Assembly (NCBI GenBank): GCA_024227975.1 | Contig: JAAETV010000568.1 | Coordinates: 1 to 8,626, forward strand | Origin: Actinomycetes bacterium | GTDB taxonomy: Bacteria; Actinomycetota; Acidimicrobiia; Acidimicrobiales; SZUA-35 | Direction of reading: 5' to 3' | DNA: 8,626 nt | Shown here: one piece after another, positions 5,180 to 8,626 of the stretch | How the letters are laid out: each line of letters starts with the position of its first letter | Position numbering within the stretch: the stretch's first letter is position 1 | The notes under the pieces: model-generated | Databases searched by the model: none | What the model was told of the DNA's origin: nothing | Seen by the model: only the letters and a program-made list of their open reading frames with translations | Made by a program: the position numbers and the translations under genes

Positions 5180-6132
5180 TGAGTGTCACCGCGAGCGTCG
5201 AGATTGACCAGCGCATCATCGCCGCGATCCGCGCCATCGAGAGTGGGATCGGCTCGGTGCTACTGGGCAAGCCAGCCCAAGTGCGTATGGCGACAGCAGC
5301 CCTCATTTCCGGCGAGCACCTGCTGCTGAACGACCTACCCGGTGTAGGCAAGACGAGCCTGGGTACGGCTCTGGCTCGAGTGGTCGACGGAGTCTTCGGT
5401 CGTATCCAGGGGACTCCGGATCTTCTTCCCACTGACGTGACCGGTTCCTCGATCTTCAACCAGACCGACGGACTCTGGGTCTTTCGGCCCGGGCCGCTCA
5501 TGGCCAATGTCGTACTCGTCGACGAGCTGAATCGGATCACTCCCCGCAGCCAGTCGGCCCTGCTCGAAGCCATGGCTGAGGGTTCTGTGACCGTTGATGG
5601 GGTGACCAGGCCCGTTCCGGTCCCGTTCATGGTCGTGGCCACCATGAACCCGACGGGATCGGCTGGCACGTTCCCCCTCACAATCGGCCAGCTAGACCGA
5701 TTCGGGGCCGCCCTGGGTCTCGGTTCTGTTGACCGTGAGACCGAGCGCCTCCTTCTCAGGGGCGGTGGGGGCGTGCAGGCCGCGGATCAGCTGAAATCGG
5801 TTCTACCTGCCGATCTCATGCCCGAGCTCCGGACGGTCGTGGCCCGGGTTCATCTGGCTGAGCCCCTCGTCGACTACGTACTCGACATCTGTGACGCCCT
5901 ACGCCCGGCTGGCCATTTGAGTACGAGGGCCGCCCAATCCATGGTGACCTTGGCCCAGGCCCTAGCTCTGCTCGATGGTCGAAGCTTCGTGGTGCCGGAC
6001 GACCTCAAGACCCTGGCCGTCCCATGCTTGGCTCACCGCTTGGCGGGGGAGGGGGAGCGGATCGATGCCCACCACATCAGTGTGCGGTCTGCGGTTGAGG
6101 AGCTGAACGTACCTGACCGACCTGCGTCGTGA
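5179..6132 (+). CDS. MoxR-family AAA+ ATPase
   Basis: A cytoplasmic AAA+ ATPase of the MoxR group, thought to act as a chaperone-like partner of the downstream DUF58 protein. Counted from ATG 5179 (317 residues), Walker A is PGVGKTS at 54-60, Walker B VVLVDELNR at 111-119, sensor 1 ATMNP at 154-158, the arginine-finger region QLDRF at 171-175, and a sensor 2-like LSTRAA at 248-252. A C-terminal lid (AAA_lid type) fills about 235-317. Family members usually read ATQNP at sensor 1; Met here is unusual but the key Asn157 is kept. The ATG overlaps the preceding TGA. A TTG at 5155 would add 8 residues. No strong ribosome binding site is seen, so translation may depend on coupling to the upstream frame. 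Confidence 0.93.
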   Translation: MSVTASVEIDQRIIAAIRAIESGIGSVLLGKPAQVRMATAALISGEHLLLNDLPGVGKTSLGTALARVVDGVFGRIQGTPDLLPTDVTGSSIFNQTDGLWVFRPGPLMANVVLVDELNRITPRSQSALLEAMAEGSVTVDGVTRPVPVPFMVVATMNPTGSAGTFPLTIGQLDRFGAALGLGSVDRETERLLLRGGGGVQAADQLKSVLPADLMPELRTVVARVHLAEPLVDYVLDICDALRPAGHLSTRAAQSMVTLAQALALLDGRSFVVPDDLKTLAVPCLAHRLAGEGERIDAHHISVRSAVEELNVPDRPAS

Positions 6133-7085
6133 CCCAACGTCGTTATGTGCTGACCCCGACTGGAGCCGGTGTACTCAGCCTCTTCGTCCCCGGCCTGATC
6201 ATCGCCGGCGTCTCGGGTCAGCGACTGTTCGGCGTCATCAGCACCGGAGCCGGCCTGCTGCTGGCCGTCAACGCCATCCTGGCCCGGCGCCAAATGGGTG
6301 ACCTGACGATCACGGCGGTCGGGCCGACAACGGTGACCGCCGGCGATCCATTCGATATCAGCCTCACCCTCGATAGCGGCCGGCCCCTCGAGTGTGCCGT
6401 CAACGTGGATCATGCCGAGCGAGCCTGGGTTCCGGTTGTAGGGCCAGCACAGGGCGAGGTGGTACTTCGAATCGAGGAACGGGGAGTACTCGATCGGCTC
6501 CAGGTCCGTCTCCAGACCTCGGCCCCCTTCGGGTTGACCGCCTGTGTCCGCACCATCGAGGTTGGCCTCGCGGCGCCTATCAGTGTCGCTCCTCGGCCCT
6601 TGCCTGCGTCGATCCCAGATTCCCTGATGGGCCGCCATCGTCTAGATGCCCACGGAGGTGACGACCCCGTTGGTCTCCGCCCCTATGTCGTCGGCGATAC
6701 CCAGCGAGACGTGCACTGGCCTGCCGTCGCTCGTACCGGCTTCCTGGTCGTGCGCGATCGTCGCATGCACCAATCCGGGGTCGACATCGATGTTGTCATC
6801 GATACCAGCCTCTTCGGCGCCGACGTTGATGTCGAGATCTTGCTCGGCCGGGCCCGAAGCGGACTGGAAAAGGTGATGGCGGCCGGCTACCAGGTTCGTC
6901 TGGTGACCATCGAGGCTGGTGACCCCAGTCGGATCGTTACGGCCCCCCTCGCCGGTCGGGATGATCTAGCTGCTCGGCTGGCCCGGGTCGTGGCTGACCC
7001 GACAGCTTCGGTGCCGAAGATCGGCGGAGTCACGGATTGTCTGGTGGCCACGCCGAAGGGGCTGGTGTGGCACTCGCCCAGCTGA
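6129..7085 (+). CDS. DUF58 domain membrane protein
   Basis: A 318-residue protein with a hydrophobic N-terminal hairpin (about 13-28 and 33-51) followed by a soluble part. Residues about 178-210 carry the DUF58 signature, in which DDPVGLRPYVVGD is followed by a DVHWPAVARTGFLVVRD-like stretch. After it comes a von Willebrand A-like segment with DVVIDTS (221-227), a reduced metal-site motif. Such proteins are regularly encoded between a MoxR ATPase and a TgpA-type transglutaminase. Their molecular role is not well defined, but a link to envelope or cell-wall processes is often proposed. The GTG start overlaps the moxR stop by 4 nt (GTGA), with no good ribosome binding site of its own, so translational coupling is likely. 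The length is slightly short for the family (often 380-430 residues). Confidence 0.9.
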   Translation: MTQRRYVLTPTGAGVLSLFVPGLIIAGVSGQRLFGVISTGAGLLLAVNAILARRQMGDLTITAVGPTTVTAGDPFDISLTLDSGRPLECAVNVDHAERAWVPVVGPAQGEVVLRIEERGVLDRLQVRLQTSAPFGLTACVRTIEVGLAAPISVAPRPLPASIPDSLMGRHRLDAHGGDDPVGLRPYVVGDTQRDVHWPAVARTGFLVVRDRRMHQSGVDIDVVIDTSLFGADVDVEILLGRARSGLEKVMAAGYQVRLVTIEAGDPSRIVTAPLAGRDDLAARLARVVADPTASVPKIGGVTDCLVATPKGLVWHSPS

Positions 7086-8626
7086 TCCACCGGCTGACCG
7101 GTATCACGGCCATCTGCCTGACGTCGTTGCTCCTCCCCTTGTCGTCGGTACAGCGAATCCTGATTCTGGCTGTATTCGGCTTCGGCATTCTGGTCGCCTC
7201 GGCCATCCCGGACTATGACCGCTTGGCGGCCAGGATCGTGGGCCCGGCGGTACTGGTGGTGACGCTGGCTCCGATCTCGGGGCTGTGGATCATCGTCGAT
7301 CTCGTCGCCCTTGCTCTGATCGGGTTTGCCTGTTTCAACCAGGCCGGCATGGGTCGGGCCGTTCCCGCCCTCGGTCTGCCCATCATGACCATTGCCCTCC
7401 GCTCGGGGGTTCCGGTCCCCCACACCATCCTCGTGGGGTGGGTCATCCTGGTCGTCGTCACCATGATTCTCGGGGCTCATGTCCATTGGGCTGACTCCGG
7501 GCCCCAGCTCGGCCGCCCCCCCCAGGAACGGCGGCGACCCCTGGTCTCGATCCGGAAACAGGCCGGGCCCGGGGTTGCCTTCGCTCTCATCCTCGCTCCC
7601 TCAGCCGTGGTCTTGGCCGGAACCCTTGATCGGGCCTGGCCTGACTTCTTGGCCCAACCATCCTTGGCTGGTGACCCGTCGGGACCTGCTATCGACCAGT
7701 ATCCCGGCCTGGCCGGGGGCCTCGACACCGGTTCTCCTGTGTCGCTGAGTGATGAGATCGTCCTCCGGGTCCGGGCTGATCGCCCTCTCTACTGGCGAGG
7801 AACCACCTACGATCAGTGGGACGGCCGTCATTGGACATCGTCGGTCGAGACTCGGGTCGTCAACTGGTTCGACCCTGGTGTGAGCCTCCCCGCGGCAGTG
7901 ATCGATGAGGCCGAGCAGGCGGTCGTGGTGGCCGCCGAACTACCTCCTCCAACCAGGGTGACCCAGCGCTTTCAGCTGGAGCGCTCCGGACTCGATGTGT
8001 TGCTTGGTGGATGGCAGATCTCATCACTATGGACCACTGGCCGTGAAGCCGTCTTGGGGGCCGATGGCTCGGTGCGGGTCGAGTCGCTGGGGGCTGGCGC
8101 AACCTGGACCGTCGAGAGCTCGATCGTGGCTGCCACCGAGGACGATCTGCGCCGAGCCGACCCTCGTCTCCTACCTCCGACCTTGGCCGTGATGACCGAC
8201 TTTGCCGTCGAGGACACCATCGTTCCCCAGGTGGCGGAGCTGGCCCGTTCCATAACGGCCGATGCTCCGACCACCTACGACAAGGTTCGTTCCATCGAGG
8301 ACTGGATGGACGCGAACATCACCTACACCCGAGAGATCGATCGGCTGAAACCGGGAGCTGATGCCGTCCACCACCTCCTATTCGAATCGCACCAAGGGTT
8401 CTGTGAGCAGATCGGAAGTGCCATGGTTGTCATGCTTCGCTCATTGGGCATCCCTGCTCGCCTCGTCGTCGGCTACGTGCCAGGCAGCTATGAGGCGTCG
8501 AGCGACCAGTGGGTGTCACGAGGGACCGACGCCCACGCCTGGGCCGAGGTCTACTTCCCGGGGGTGGGCTGGCAGGGATTCGACCCGACGGCCGGTGTGC
8601 CACTGGCGTCGACCGGGTCGAATTCA
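7067..8626 (+). CDS. TgpA-like membrane transglutaminase (3' end outside window)
   Basis: An open frame of 520 codons that runs off the window edge without a stop. The N-terminal part (about 10-190) has five or six hydrophobic segments, with a basic loop at about 150-165. A long extracytoplasmic region follows. It contains YWRGTTYDQWDGRHW, a hallmark of the TgpA/DUF3488 group, and then a transglutaminase-like domain (about 415-515). The catalytic residues are Cys446 (GFCEQIGSAM), His490 (DAHAWAEVYF) and Asp506 (GFDPTAG). The family is known for a papain-like fold and, in Pseudomonas TgpA, an essential envelope role; the substrate is unknown. The missing C-terminus would normally carry another membrane helix and a DUF4129 tail. 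The GTG start at 7067 follows GAAGGGG at 7055-7061 and overlaps the DUF58 gene by 19 nt. Confidence 0.93.
   Translation, partial: MALAQLIHRLTGITAICLTSLLLPLSSVQRILILAVFGFGILVASAIPDYDRLAARIVGPAVLVVTLAPISGLWIIVDLVALALIGFACFNQAGMGRAVPALGLPIMTIALRSGVPVPHTILVGWVILVVVTMILGAHVHWADSGPQLGRPPQERRRPLVSIRKQAGPGVAFALILAPSAVVLAGTLDRAWPDFLAQPSLAGDPSGPAIDQYPGLAGGLDTGSPVSLSDEIVLRVRADRPLYWRGTTYDQWDGRHWTSSVETRVVNWFDPGVSLPAAVIDEAEQAVVVAAELPPPTRVTQRFQLERSGLDVLLGGWQISSLWTTGREAVLGADGSVRVESLGAGATWTVESSIVAATEDDLRRADPRLLPPTLAVMTDFAVEDTIVPQVAELARSITADAPTTYDKVRSIEDWMDANITYTREIDRLKPGADAVHHLLFESHQGFCEQIGSAMVVMLRSLGIPARLVVGYVPGSYEASSDQWVSRGTDAHAWAEVYFPGVGWQGFDPTAGVPLASTGSNS

Noticed and set aside
6033..6638. Minus-strand 201-codon frame opposite moxR and DUF58
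   Set aside because: Antisense to well-supported genes and without any recognisable motif or hydrophobic pattern.
6887..7486. Minus-strand 199-codon frame opposite the DUF58 and transglutaminase genes
   Set aside because: Antisense to two genes with clear family motifs. Its residues are dominated by Asp, Gly, Gln and Arg, typical of a high-GC shadow frame.
8620..8625. EcoRI site (GAATTC) at the window end
   Set aside because: It might reflect a clone boundary, but a six-base site is common and the reading frame passes through it, so nothing can be concluded.

Overview
The window is high-GC bacterial DNA with densely packed, often overlapping genes. A class E-type sortase with C-terminal membrane helices, a DUF2510 membrane protein and a System I (Ccm) cytochrome c maturation operon together suggest a high-GC actinobacterium. 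Most actinobacteria use the System II (Ccs/Res) pathway, so Ccm points towards an Acidimicrobiia-like lineage. That assignment is inference from gene content, because no rRNA or tRNA gene is present.

Left part (1-1688), minus strand: a small DUF2510 plus transmembrane-helix protein lies 182 bp upstream of a 404-residue sortase. Bases 1689-2103 are a divergent intergenic region that separates this pair from the plus-strand genes. It holds no convincing gene, but it is rich in short repeats and inverted repeats. The most notable is at about 1936-2013, where one segment can pair in two mutually exclusive ways.

Middle part (2104-5179), plus strand: ccmA, ccmB, ccmC, ccmD and ccmE are packed with 1-8 nt overlaps. 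ccmD is only 44 codons long. CcmABCD would load heme onto the membrane-anchored chaperone CcmE (His139). The next expected gene, ccmF (heme lyase), seems to be present only as a short N-terminal stub (5018-5179) that runs into an unrelated tail. Its TGA overlaps the ATG of the next gene. No ccmG or ccmH is visible, so the operon is either truncated here or its later steps are encoded elsewhere.

Right part (5179-8626), plus strand: a MoxR-type AAA+ ATPase, a DUF58 protein and a TgpA-like membrane transglutaminase form the widespread moxR-DUF58-transglutaminase cluster, again with overlapping junctions. The transglutaminase frame is open at the window edge. Its Cys-His-Asp triad is visible, but the C-terminus is missing.

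I found no mobile element, CRISPR array, tRNA, rRNA or convincing intrinsic terminator. The most interesting points are the ccmF stub at the boundary between two operons and the structured, repeat-rich leader before ccmA.
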